52,006 nucleotides of DNA from Micractinium sp. NFX-FRZ (lineage: Eukaryota > Chlorophyta > Trebouxiophyceae > Chlorellales > Chlorellaceae): the NCBI GenBank assembly GCA_029339195.1, contig JAPTJF010000444.1:1-52006 (forward strand), written 5' to 3'. Every line of letters starts with the position of its first letter. Position 1 is the first letter of the stretch. The notes under the pieces were generated by a model. The model saw nothing but the letters and a program-made list of their open reading frames with translations, ran no database searches and was not told the DNA's origin. This document shows positions 42,865-52,006 of the stretch, in pieces. The translations under genes were made by a program, and so were the position numbers.

Positions 42865-45800
42865 ATGTGCGCAGTTGAAGCGACTGCTTGCCTTGCGGTG
42901 GCGCGCTCGTCGCGCCCAGACACTGCACTCAGCTGTCCGCTTCCCCACTACGTGCAGGAGGAGGATGATATGCAGGAGGAAGTGCTGCTAGATGACCCGC
43001 CGCTTGCCCCAACTGCACCGCCGCCAGCACTGTCGGCGGCGGCAGCTGACCTCACTGCCGCCAGCGCCAGCGACCCGCTCTCGCTTGCCAGCACGGCGGC
43101 AGCAGCGGCCCCACCAGGAGGACCCGAGGCAGGCGCTGGCTACCGCGATGTGTATGCCCCGCAGCAGCAGCAGCCGGGGCTGGGAGCTAGCGGTGGCGCC
43201 AGCACGTCAGCAGCTGCAGCCGCAGCTCCGCACCACCGCCATCAGGCCAGCCTGACGCTAGACAGCCTGGAAATTGCGGAGAACGACGACGCAGGCTTCC
43301 TGCGCAGCGGCGGTGCAGCACCCAACAACCCCGCAGCGCGCGCAGCACCCATGTTCCAGGTCAGCGTCTCCGACCCGGTGCGGCGTGTCGGCGACAGCGT
43401 GATCCCAGGCTTCACCAGCACCCACTTTGAGTATTTGGTGGCCAGCAGCAGCGAGGACGTGCGGCGCGGCGGGCGGCGCCGCTTTGAAGTGCGGCGCCGC
43501 TTCAAAGACTTTGTGGTGAGCGGGTGGTGGGCAGGTGGTGGGCTGTTGGGCAAGCAGGCTGCCTGTTACGCGCCTGTGGGTCTCGAGGTCTGCTGCCGTG
43601 GGAGTTGGGTGACACCAAGCAAGGGGTTTGGGGCTGCTGGGACGGCACGTGCAAGCAATGTTGAGTGCTTGGTGGTTGGGCAGTGAGAGAGCATCAAACC
43701 TCCCGGCGCTGGGCGTCTGTGTGGTGAGTGCATGTGGGGCTGACGGTGCCTTGCAGACTGTGTGGTGATGTCATACCTACGGGCTTGGGTTCAAAGATGG
43801 GGTGGAGAGAAGGGGTGGGCTGGGTGGGCTGAGCTGCTTGCAAGCAGTGCTGCATTAGGGTCGTGTATAGGTGCCAAGGGCGTGGCCAATGGTGATGTCA
43901 GCGTCAGTTTCGGGTGCAAGGCGTGTGGATTACCCGCCTTGCTGGCCTCGGGCGCTCTCCCATCGCTGCTGCCCCTTAAACCCAGCCAGTCTGCCTGCCT
44001 GCCCGCAGGCCCTCGCTGATCTCCTGGCCATCACGCAGCGCGGCTTCTTCGTCTTCCCCCGGTGAGCCAAGGCAGGGCAGGGTGGAGGGAAGCAAGCTTG
44101 GCTGGCTGCCTCCTACTCCTGATCTGCATCTTTTCGCACCACTGCCCTCTGCCGCTCCTCCCGTTGCCTGCTGCATCTCCTCCAAACAACAACAGTGCTT
44201 CCCACGCTGCCTGCAACCAACCCTGCCCCCTGCCCCTCCCATCCCGCTGCCCCCCGGCAGCCCCGACAAGAACACGCTGGACCAGCAGCTGGGCAAGAGC
44301 GACTTTGTGGAGCTCAGGCGGGCGGAGCTGGAGCGCTACCTGCGCAAGCTGGCCAGCCATCCTGTGGTGGGGCGGGGCGAGGTGAGGTGCTGTTGTAGAA
44401 CCACACAGCACTCACACAAGTTCAGTGGCGAGTGGTACTCCATGTGTACACGGCGTTGGGCCCCCAGGTGTTGTCTCGGGAGCCGCCGCTCGTTCCCTGC
44501 CTCCCGCCCTGCTGCCGCCCACCCGTGCGTGACGCCTTGTCCTGCCTCCCTCCCTGCCCGCCCTCCTGCCCACCCACCCACCAATGCCTCCGTACCCACC
44601 CACAGGAGCTGCGCACGTTCCTGGAGACAGAGGGCAGCCTGCAGGGCAGCATGCCCTGGCAGCAGCTGCAGCCGGTGCGGGGCAGCCTGCTGGAGGGGAT
44701 TGGCCGCCTGCCGCGCCAGCTCATCGGTGGGTGGTGTGGGGGGCGGCGGCTGCTGGTGCGAGGCTGTGGGTGCCTTTGTTTGGCTGCAAGGGCTCTCCTC
44801 GGGAGACTGTGGGGGCGGGGCGCACGGTGTGAGTTTGGCGGCGGCTGCCGCGCCAGCTCATCGGTGCGTGGTGTGGTGGGGGGCTGCTAGTGTGTGCCGT
44901 TGTGCAGCTGCATTGGGGGGCGCTGGTGTGGGCGCTGTGCAACAGCTGACACCCCGCAACAGTCTTCCTCGTTCCCAGAACCTCGAGTCTTCCTACCCCC
45001 CATTCCCACAGGCTCCGACTCCAGCGTCCCGAGCACGGTTGAGGCGCAGCAGAATGCGCGCAACACGAGCGACCTGCTGCGCCGGTTCAAGGAGCTGGGG
45101 GAGCGCATGCGGCAGGAGTACAAGGCGCCGCCGGTGCTGGGAGACGAGGAGGCACGCCTGCGGGTGAGGGCAGCCAGGGGCGGGCGGCACAAGGGAACGC
45201 ATGCACGTGTGGGTGAGGGGTGCCATGAGTGTTCCTGTTCTGTATGGTTCCCCTGCTCCCCTCCCATCTGACGCCCCCTGGCCCAGAGCTCCTCTCATCG
45301 TTGCAGGAGCGGCGTGCAGGGCGCGTGAAGAAGTTCGCTGAAAAGCTATCGCGCCCATGATCTCCAATTTTACCACTTCCTGACCCTTCTACTGGCCCTT
45401 CTCCCCCAACCTGGTTTCAAACCTTCTTCCCCCAACTTGTAGGAGCGGCGCGTGGGGGTGGAGGAGTATGCGGAAAAGCTGGCGGCGGCATCGCGGCAGG
45501 CGGAGCGGATGGTGAAGGAGTTTGAGGAGATGGGGCAAGGTGGGCGGGGGCTTGGGTGCAGCTTCAGGGCACTCGACACCGGCCTCAGCCTGGGTGAAGC
45601 TGGGGAGGGAGGATCAGTTGGGCGTACCCCACTGCACTGCGTGTTTGAAACACTGGTTTACTCCCCCCCCCCTGTTGTGACGAGGGACCTGGGCTTGAGC
45701 CTGCAACTGAAATGACTCTTCTTGTTCTTTCTCATGACGTCGTCTTACCGCCGTGCCTGCAGTGATGGGCGACCTGGGTCTCAGCAGGGGTGAAGCAAGT

Positions 45801-47897
45801 GGCATACGCCAGTGTGTACTGCTGATTTGAGACCAACCCTTTTGCTTCCCCTCCCCCTGCCTGCAGTGATGGGCGACCTGGGCCTCAGCCTGGTGAAGCT
45901 GGGGAAGTACGAGGAGGAAGAGGGGGGCAAGTGTGGGCAGTACACAGAGATGGGGGTGGGGGCGCGCAGCGTGGCGGGCGACGCGCGGCGCGTGGGGCTG
46001 GCGTCGGTGCGGCACAGCCGGCTGGCGCGGGCGGCCAACGGGCAGGCGATGGAGGCGCTGGAGCCGCTGCACGACGAGCTGGCCATGTCGCCGGTGAGTT
46101 GAGAGTTTGTTTTCTTTGGTAGCGAGGAGATGAGTTGAGGGTGTTGCCAGCGCTTGAAGCGCGATGAGCGTGTGTGCAGCAAGGAGGGCAGCACGTGTTG
46201 CGGGTGAGTTGAGAAAGGAGCGGCAAGGGAGGCAGGAAAATGTGGACAGTGTTCATGGTAGGGGCGAGTGAGGGGGAGTCGATTCTTCGAGGGTGAGGCG
46301 CTGCTGCCGTGCATTGTGAGCTCGCCATGGTGCCAATAAGTGTGGCGCGATGAGCGTGTGTGGCGAGGGGCAGGTGTTCTTGACGTTTAAGTGTCTAGGA
46401 CCCAGGGCAGGCGAGACGAGTGCTACATGTGTGACTTGGCGCCCTGCTGCTGCTGGGGCCCTGTCCGGGCCTGCACTCCCGCTGCTGTCCCACCCTGCTG
46501 TCCCACCCTGCCACGCCCCCTCGGTCCCCTGCCTGTCTGTCGCAGGCGGTGGTGGCGGCGCTGCGGGAGCGCGAGGCCGCGCTGCTGACGGTGCAGAGCA
46601 TTGAGGAGGACCTGGAGCGGCGGCGGCGGGCGGTGGTGCAGGCGGAGGAGGCGGGGGCGCGCAGGTGGGGGGGTAGTGTGGGTTGGTGGGTGGGTGGGTG
46701 GGTGGACAGGCAGGTGTATGGAGGCCAACTGTGGAGGTAGCACAGGCAGAGGAGTCTGGGTTGTGCAGGTGGGCGTGGGGGCCCGCTGGGTGCCACGGAA
46801 CCAATGTTTCTTCTGCCCTGCAGGTCCCACCCACCCATTCTCTTGCACGCACACTCCACGGCTTCCCACTCCTCCGCAGGGTGGGCGGCGACGCAGCCAA
46901 GGCGCGCAAGGTGGCTGCCCTGCAGAACGACGTGGCGGCGCTGGAGGCGGCGCTAGCGGCGGCGCAGCAGGAGTATGACCGCGTGAAAGCGCGCAACCTG
47001 CAGGTATGCGTGCTCTGGGGACACGGGGTGGTGTTTGAAAAATAACATCTTTTGGATCTGCTCATGTGGCTGGGTGGGGCCCCGCTTCAGGACGTCCAGT
47101 GGTTGAAGGTCTGCATACCGGCGTGCCAGGCATGCCTGGTCACTGTTGTGCTGCGCAGGTGCCTGAGAGCTGTGCTGGCCAGCGCATGATCGTGCATGTG
47201 CACATCCTCCTCATGCGCATCAGCAACCCTCATCTGCCTCTTGCCCTCCCGGCCCCCCTGCCTGGGCTGCCCCTCCATCCACCCATCCCCCCTCTCAGGA
47301 GCTTGAGCGCGTGCGGCAGGAGCGGTCGGCATCGTTTGGGCAGCTGGCGCGGGACTTTGCGCAGGTTGGTAGGGCTAGTCTGCACGCGTGGCAGGGAGCT
47401 GGCGTGGGGTGGGGGCGGTGGTAGGCCCAGGTGTGGTCGGGATCCTTTTTGGGCAACTGGCACGGGAGTTGCGCAGGGGTGGATGGGGAGGTGTGCCGGC
47501 ACAGGGCTGGGCAGTGGCTGGAGTGCAGACACACCGCTGTGCCCCTGCCGTGGCGGCACAGCCGGCCCTCTCTCACCCTGCCTGCGCTCGGTTGTCCACC
47601 TCCCCTCCCTCCCTCCCAGCACGCGTCTGCCCTCCATGGTCTGTGTACCTGCACTGTTAGCCTGTTCTTGCTTATTCGTATTGCTGCATTTCTTCGTGTG
47701 TGTCACAATCTTCCTAACTGTGCATCATGCAAGTGATTAGCACTGGTAGCAATCCACACCCGCTCCCCGTTGCAACATCCGCCCCCCCGCAGGTGGACGC
47801 CCTTTACGGGCAGCGCTGCCTGGAGATCTGGCGGGGCGTGTGCGAGGACTTTGGGGCGGGGGCGCAGGTGGACGCGCAGCAGCGGTCGCAGCGCTGA
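42865..47897 (+). CDS. SNX2: PX-BAR sorting nexin, plant SNX2 type
   Basis: Binds endosomal PI3P through its PX domain and bends membrane with its BAR domain, acting in retromer-linked sorting. Eleven exons: 42865-43515, 44009-44061, 44261-44381, 44606-44726, 45012-45163, 45443-45539, 45867-46093, 46546-46664, 46880-47003, 47299-47364 and 47793-47897, giving 611 aa. After a low-complexity Ala/Gln N-terminus the PX domain reads MFQVSVSDPVRRVG, FEVRRRFKDF, ALADLLAITQRGFFVFPRPDK and LRRAELERYLRKLASHP. The BAR part has LLRRFKELGERMRQEY, VMGDLGLSLVKLGKYEEEE, ALLTVQSIEEDLERRRR and EYDRVKARNLQELERVRQERSA, in the order of plant SNX2. The start is uncertain: the ATG at 42865 is the first in frame, and 42970 is an alternative if an acceptor at 42957 is used. 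Confidence 0.9.
44843..44882 (+). repeat. Copy of the end of SNX2 exon 4 plus donor
   Basis: Repeats CTGCCGCGCCAGCTCATCGG followed by TGNGTGGTGTGG from 44708-44740, offering a second donor 137 bp downstream. Confidence 0.85.
45304..45353 (+). repeat. Decayed copy of the start of SNX2 exon 6
   Basis: Acceptor GCAG plus GAGCGGCG and, further on, GAAAAGCT and ATCGCG match 45440-45495. The frame is broken and runs to TGA. Confidence 0.7.
45752..45799 (+). repeat. Copy of the acceptor and start of SNX2 exon 7
   Basis: CTGCAGTGATGGGCGACCTG matches 45861-45880 exactly, then diverges after LGLS. It could act as an alternative acceptor but leads into a changed sequence. Confidence 0.85.
47446..47478 (+). 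repeat. Decayed copy of the end of SNX2 exon 10
   Basis: Resembles 47333-47366 (FGQLARDFAQ plus donor), with one base lost and the GT donor changed to GG. Confidence 0.7.
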
Positions 47898-48187
47898 GGT
47901 GGGAGCGCCACCTGGCCCAGTCTGATTGTTACAGCTGTCCACCTCCCTTGCACTAGGATACAAGTTTGGCGGCGTGCCACCTGGTTGCCGCCGGGTTGCA
48001 CACTGGATTGCTGCCGGCGCCGCTCACGCCTCGTGTACATTACTTTCCTCGTCTGTACATGGTTGGGATGCCCACATTGCTGTGCGTCTGGCCCCTTTGC
48101 CACCCCTCCCCTGCACAGTGCCTTGTACTGCGCCCGCACGTGGTGCTGCTGCTGTTGCTGCTGTTGTTGCTCATCCTATCCGTGCAC

Positions 48188-48192
48188 TGTAA
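48188..48192 (+). promoter_or_regulatory. TGTAA polyadenylation signal candidate (SNX2)
   Basis: Green-algal poly(A) motif 291 nt after the stop. Confidence 0.4.
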
Positions 48193-48381
48193 CTTGGCCA
48201 GTAGGCAGTCGCCCCCCTCACGCCAGGAGCGGAACAAGCAGCGCGGCTCTTGTGCTACTGGTACTCCTGCTCCAATAAGTCAGTGCTGCAACAGTTCGTG
48301 GGACTTTACTTGACTGACTTGCTTGGTACCATGCAGAGCTGCCCCTCCCTGCCGGCTGCCATGGCATTGCACTAGTATGTT

Positions 48382-48386
48382 TTACA
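48382..48386 (-). promoter_or_regulatory. TGTAA polyadenylation signal candidate (hevein-Hint gene)
   Basis: Plus-strand TTACA, 211 nt past the minus-strand stop at 48597. Confidence 0.4.
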
Positions 48387-48596
48387 AACAATAGAAGTGT
48401 TGTACCAGGACGTAACAAGGGGGAGACAACTTGTTGAACAGCCGCATGCGCCACTGCATCAGCCGAGTGCGCGATCTTGAGACAACGGCGGAAGAAGCTG
48501 AAAAGGTGCATCACGATGTGGAGGGTGTACGCATATACATAATTGTTTGGGTGAGAGGCGGGTGTGGGAGGCAGGTGGAGGAAACAGACCGTGCAC

Positions 48597-51459
48597 CTAA
48601 ACAGCAGCAAATGACAGGGCCGCACAGAGGAGCGGGTAGGCAGACACGAGGGTTGCGAAGGCATGGCGAGCGGCCAGCTCACCCACTGCCCGCACAACAA
48701 GGAAGGCAGCCCCAAGCACGCCATGATCGATGCCGAAGCTTGAAATGTCAAAGCGCGCGTCTAGGCGCTGGTAGGCTGGGATGTAAGTCTCCTGGCCTAG
48801 GGCGTGCCACAGAAAGCGCAGCGGGGCAAGGGCGGCCTGGTAGAAGGCAGGCAGGCGGTGTGTGATGCCCAGAGCATCAAAGGCGCCGTCGGCAAACCAG
48901 TCGCTGTGGGACGAGGCCACAACGCCATTGACGATGAGGTTGCCGGAGAAGGTGTAAGGGTTGTATAGGCCCTCCCCAAGGGTGCGACCCACGGAAACCA
49001 CCCTGGCCTTGACCAGGGTGGCGGGGGGCTGGGGGTGCTCCCCATGCGGCTGCATCACCCACAGCACGTCCCCCACGGCCACCTCTGCCGCGCGCTTGTG
49101 CAGCACGCCCCCGCCAGGGCCCATGACCGGCACAAAGTGGCGGGCGGTGAGCTCCAAGGTGGTGGCGCTGCCGTTGCCGCCGGCGTTGGCGTTGCTGTCC
49201 GCAGCTGCCAGCGTTGTCAGGCCCAGCTGCACGAACTCGGCTGCCACGCCGCCCTTCTGGTGGCCCCACAGGTAGACAGGCTCACAACCGACACTGCCAT
49301 CGCCCATGCGCACCGCCAGCCGGTCGCCAAGCGCCAGCTGGTCCATGCGCCGCTCCGACCCGTCACAGAGGCGTGCCGTGGCGTGGGCGGGGAAGCACGT
49401 GTCTTTGGTGCCCTTGGACTGGATGCAGGGTGATGCACCTGATTTGACGACGCCCATGGGTATGCTTATAAAGGGGTTGCTGAGAGGGTTGAACGCCCCC
49501 AAGACTGTCTGGGTGATCTGGACGGAGCAGGGCACGCCCGACGGCTGCTTGTTCACTTCTGCAGGAGAGCACATATACCACATGAAACCGGGGTGTCACT
49601 GAGGGCGAGGACAGCGGGAGAGGCCGGGCGGCAGGTGCGCTGGCGGGCATGCGGGCAGGTGAGCATGCAGGGGGGCGCGCATGCAGGCAGCAATATCAGC
49701 GGACATGCAGGCAGCAGAAATTTATGTCAGCGGGCATGCAGGCTCACCACACTGGCAGATGTTCATTGCAACCGCTGGTGCAGTCGACGTGCGGCACGTG
49801 CCAAAAGCTGACTGGCAGCCGGCGGCGCAGTGTGCGTCTGTGTTTCCACAGTAGCCAAACTGGCTGCAGCACTGGCCCGAGCCGCAGCGCGCGCCGCCTG
49901 CCGCAGTGCCGCACCGCCCACCCGGAGGGGCAACGCTCTGCTGAGGCGTGCGGCAAATGCCGAAAGCCGCTTGGCAGCCAGCTGTGCAGTGCGCGTCGGT
50001 TCCGCCGCAATAGCCATGCTGGCTGCAGCATTGCCCGCCGCTGCAGCGTGCGCCTCCGGCTGCGCCGCCGCAGCGCCCGCCCAGGGGGGCCTGAAGCAAG
50101 CGCCTGCTTGACAGGCCCTCGGAACGCAACTTCAGCAGCTTGCGCCGGCTGCCAGTGAACTGGCGGGAAAGGGAGGCGACATCATCCCCTGCAGGGCCCA
50201 GGGGTGCAGGCGCGTGATGTAATATTGCAGTCATGCAGGCTGTCTGCACCTTTTGAGCAGGCACGCTCGTGCCAGGTGGCACAGCCGTCCAAAATTTGAT
50301 GCTGGCAAAGGCAGTTGTGCAGGTGATGTGCGAGTGGCATTGGCGCACCGCTGCACTGCAGCAACGCCATGCATGTGGTTGCTGGCAGGCGCTAGCTGCC
50401 TTGCTTGCTTACCGGTGTAGTATACGCTGCACCCGTACTGCGCAGTGTATTGCTCTGTGCACACGACGGCAGACTTGCGCCCGGAGGTGTCCACAAATCT
50501 GCAGCGGCGTGGGATGACTTGGGGTGGGGTGTTAGGGGGTGGGGACTGGTAAAGGCAGAAATGACATCTCATGCAAGCATGCATGCAAGCCTCAAGCTGC
50601 CCCCAGTTCAGTTGAACCTGCAGGTGCCACAGGGTGTGCCGTGCCGGGCTGTACGGCAGTACCCTGGCACCCTGTGATGCGCTGTGCTGCTGTGCAGCGG
50701 GCAGACTCACACAGCTTGCACTCCCACGGGGGCGTTGGGGCCGGCGAGGCATCCGCCGATGGCCTGCACCGTCAGGGTGTCCGCCATGCTCTTGCCAAAG
50801 GCATCGACTACCACCGGGATCCGGAAGTTGCCCGTGTTCACGATCATGCTGCAGCCCCTGTTGACGTCTGCACCGGAGATGAAGCCCCAGAACAGGCCGG
50901 GGGTGCCCCTGGCAAGGAGCGACGTGGCCAGGGGCTCCACCCATGTCTGGACAGCGCCGTTTGCGGCGTCCACTGTTGGGTTCATAGAAACCAGCCTGCA
51001 TGCAGCAGAATGGCGCGCCGAGTCCAGGGATGGGGGTTTCTGCCCGTGCCCTTGGCCTTGGCATGCTTTGTCCCGAGCCCACCAGGGCCGCTGCCCCCTT
51101 CCGCCCTCGAGGGGATGCCTCCCCTCGCAGCAGCTCTCCAACGCAGGCAGAGTCACTTGGCAAGGCAGGCATGGCCATGCTGCCCGGCATCACGCTCACC
51201 TCAGTGCACCGGGAGGAGCCGTGCTTGCAGCATCGGAGCCAGGGGAAGTTGTGCACGCTCCAAACTGTGCCTGGCACCCAGAGCCACAGTGCCCGTTGGT
51301 GACGCCGCACGAGCCCCACTGGCTGCAGCACTGCCCACCGCCGCACGCGGCACCGGCGGCGGCAGCACCGCAGGGGCCGCCAGGGGCAGCCTGGGCGGCC
51401 GCACTCGCGAACAGCAGTGCAGATATGACAGCCAGGCTGGTAAGGAGGGGTCGTAACAT
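48597..51459 (-). CDS. Secreted hevein-domain (chitin-binding) protein fused to a Hedgehog-type Hint autoprocessing domain
   Basis: Five exons: 51200-51459, 50711-50995, 50413-50498, 49748-50239 and 48597-49558, giving 694 aa. Residues 1-24 are a signal peptide (LLTSLAVISALLFASAAAQA). Hevein domain 1 (GGGQCCSQWGSCG) follows, then an unrecognised region with several Cys (GLFWGFISGADVNRGC, VVVDAFGKSMADT), then two adjacent hevein domains (GGQCCSQHGYCGG, GSGQCCSQFGYCGN). After a 50-residue link the Hint domain starts with Cys429 (DTCFPAHATARL), has the TxxH motif at 512-515 (LELTARHF), GDVLWVM, and GLYNPYTFSGNLIVNGVVAS at about 571-590. About 100 residues follow, with hydrophobic stretches. Hint domains cleave before their Cys, so the chitin-binding half is probably released or esterified. 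The acceptor at 50239 has a weak pyrimidine tract and is the least certain join. Confidence 0.85.
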
Positions 51460-52006
51460 CCTGCACTGCACGCAAGTAACAAGCAAAGCAAGTCACCGCG
51501 GGCATCCTTCGGCGCCACACAACCAGGGTTGAGCTGCAAACATCATACATCACTTGCATCCAACCGACACACCACACTTCCAAGGGCTTGCCTGTCCAGA
51601 GGGACGGGTGCCACGCAGGCGTGAAAGCTTGCAAGCTTGCTGTCTTGCAGGGCGCCGGACAAATGCAGTTGGAATGCCAGGGGCGTGGACGAATATAGAA
51701 GAGGCGGACGCTAAAATTTTATGGGCCGCGCCGATCGGTCCCACCGCACTTCCTGGCAGCTTCCCACCGCGTTTACTTCGACCCTTTCGCTGACAGTCTA
51801 TGCCTGCCTGCACCGGTCTACCTTGCATGTGAAAGTGGGCGTCCCTGACATCTAACTGCTGCCCCAGGCGGCGATTGACCGCCAGAAGCAGCCTGGCCCA
51901 GCACGCGCACAGCGCTGTACAGCGTGTGTTTGTGGCTACAAAACAGCGGCCCAGGTGTTTTGTGTACCCTGGCTGACTTGCTGCTGTGAATTGTATGCGT
52001 GGCTGT
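51460..52006. promoter_or_regulatory. Upstream region of the hevein-Hint gene
   Basis: On the minus strand a TATA-like element (TTCTATATTC, 51691-51700) lies about 230 nt before the ATG. Otherwise no gene or repeat is seen to the window end. Confidence 0.3.

Larger units (their letters stand above)
47898..48596. other. Convergent intergenic region SNX2 / hevein-Hint gene
   Basis: TGTAA at 48188-48192 (plus), 291 nt after the SNX2 stop, and TGTAA on the minus strand at 48382-48386, 211 nt beyond the other gene's stop, fit the two 3' ends. No gene seen. Confidence 0.5.

Noticed and set aside
50231..51634. 467-aa minus-strand open frame over the hevein-Hint gene
   Set aside because: Only a small part (the FVDTSGRKSAVVC exon) belongs to the gene. 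The rest is intron and out-of-frame hevein sequence.

Overview
This is nuclear DNA from a GC-rich, intron-dense green alga, most likely a trebouxiophyte of the Chlorella/Micractinium type (inference). The basis is: many short introns with GTGAG or GTGGG donors; plant-lineage families (a B3-like regulator, plastid fabZ, RPH1, plant-type SNX2); SPPP-rich extracellular linkers; TGTAA polyadenylation motifs; and CTG/CAG-rich coding sequence. Exon models were built by hand from splice sites and reading-phase agreement. None has been checked against transcripts or databases.

Layout, left to right: (1) 1-2281 (+), 3' part of a proline-rich RCC1-like repeat gene with one repeat per exon; (2) 2701-3125 (-), a LINE zinc-knuckle remnant; (3) 3872-8107 (-), a putative B3-domain, Q-rich nuclear protein; (4) 9094-11620 (-), plastid fabZ; (5) 12096-16389 (+), glycerophosphocholine acyltransferase; (6) 16782-20885 (+), the GPI inositol-deacylase PGAP1; (7) 21349-25601 (+), a bZIP factor; (8) 27213-30158 (+), a BUD23-type rRNA methyltransferase with a large extra C-terminal region; (9) 30967-32414 (-), a small secreted Cys-rich protein; (10) 33052-39164 and beyond (-), an aldehyde dehydrogenase family gene; (11) 39985-42487 (-), RPH1; (12) 42865-47897 (+), SNX2-like PX-BAR sorting nexin; (13) 48597-51459 (-), a secreted protein joining three hevein chitin-binding domains to a Hedgehog-type Hint autoprocessing domain.

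No operon logic applies. Neighbours are mostly unrelated, but fabZ and the GPC acyltransferase are divergent lipid genes sharing a 475-bp gap, and RPH1 and SNX2 share a 377-bp divergent gap. Fatty acid synthesis (fabZ), lysophospholipid recycling (GPC acyltransferase) and GPI-anchor remodelling (PGAP1) lie close together.

Two things stand out. First, many introns contain one to three decayed tandem copies of the adjoining exon edge, each carrying its own splice site. I count roughly 20 copies in 7 genes, plus whole exon-intron amplification in the RCC1 gene. Second, the hevein-Hint fusion looks like a self-processing cell-wall protein, a domain combination I do not know as described. GC-AG introns are also frequent: six of about 84, all with an AG|GCAAG donor.
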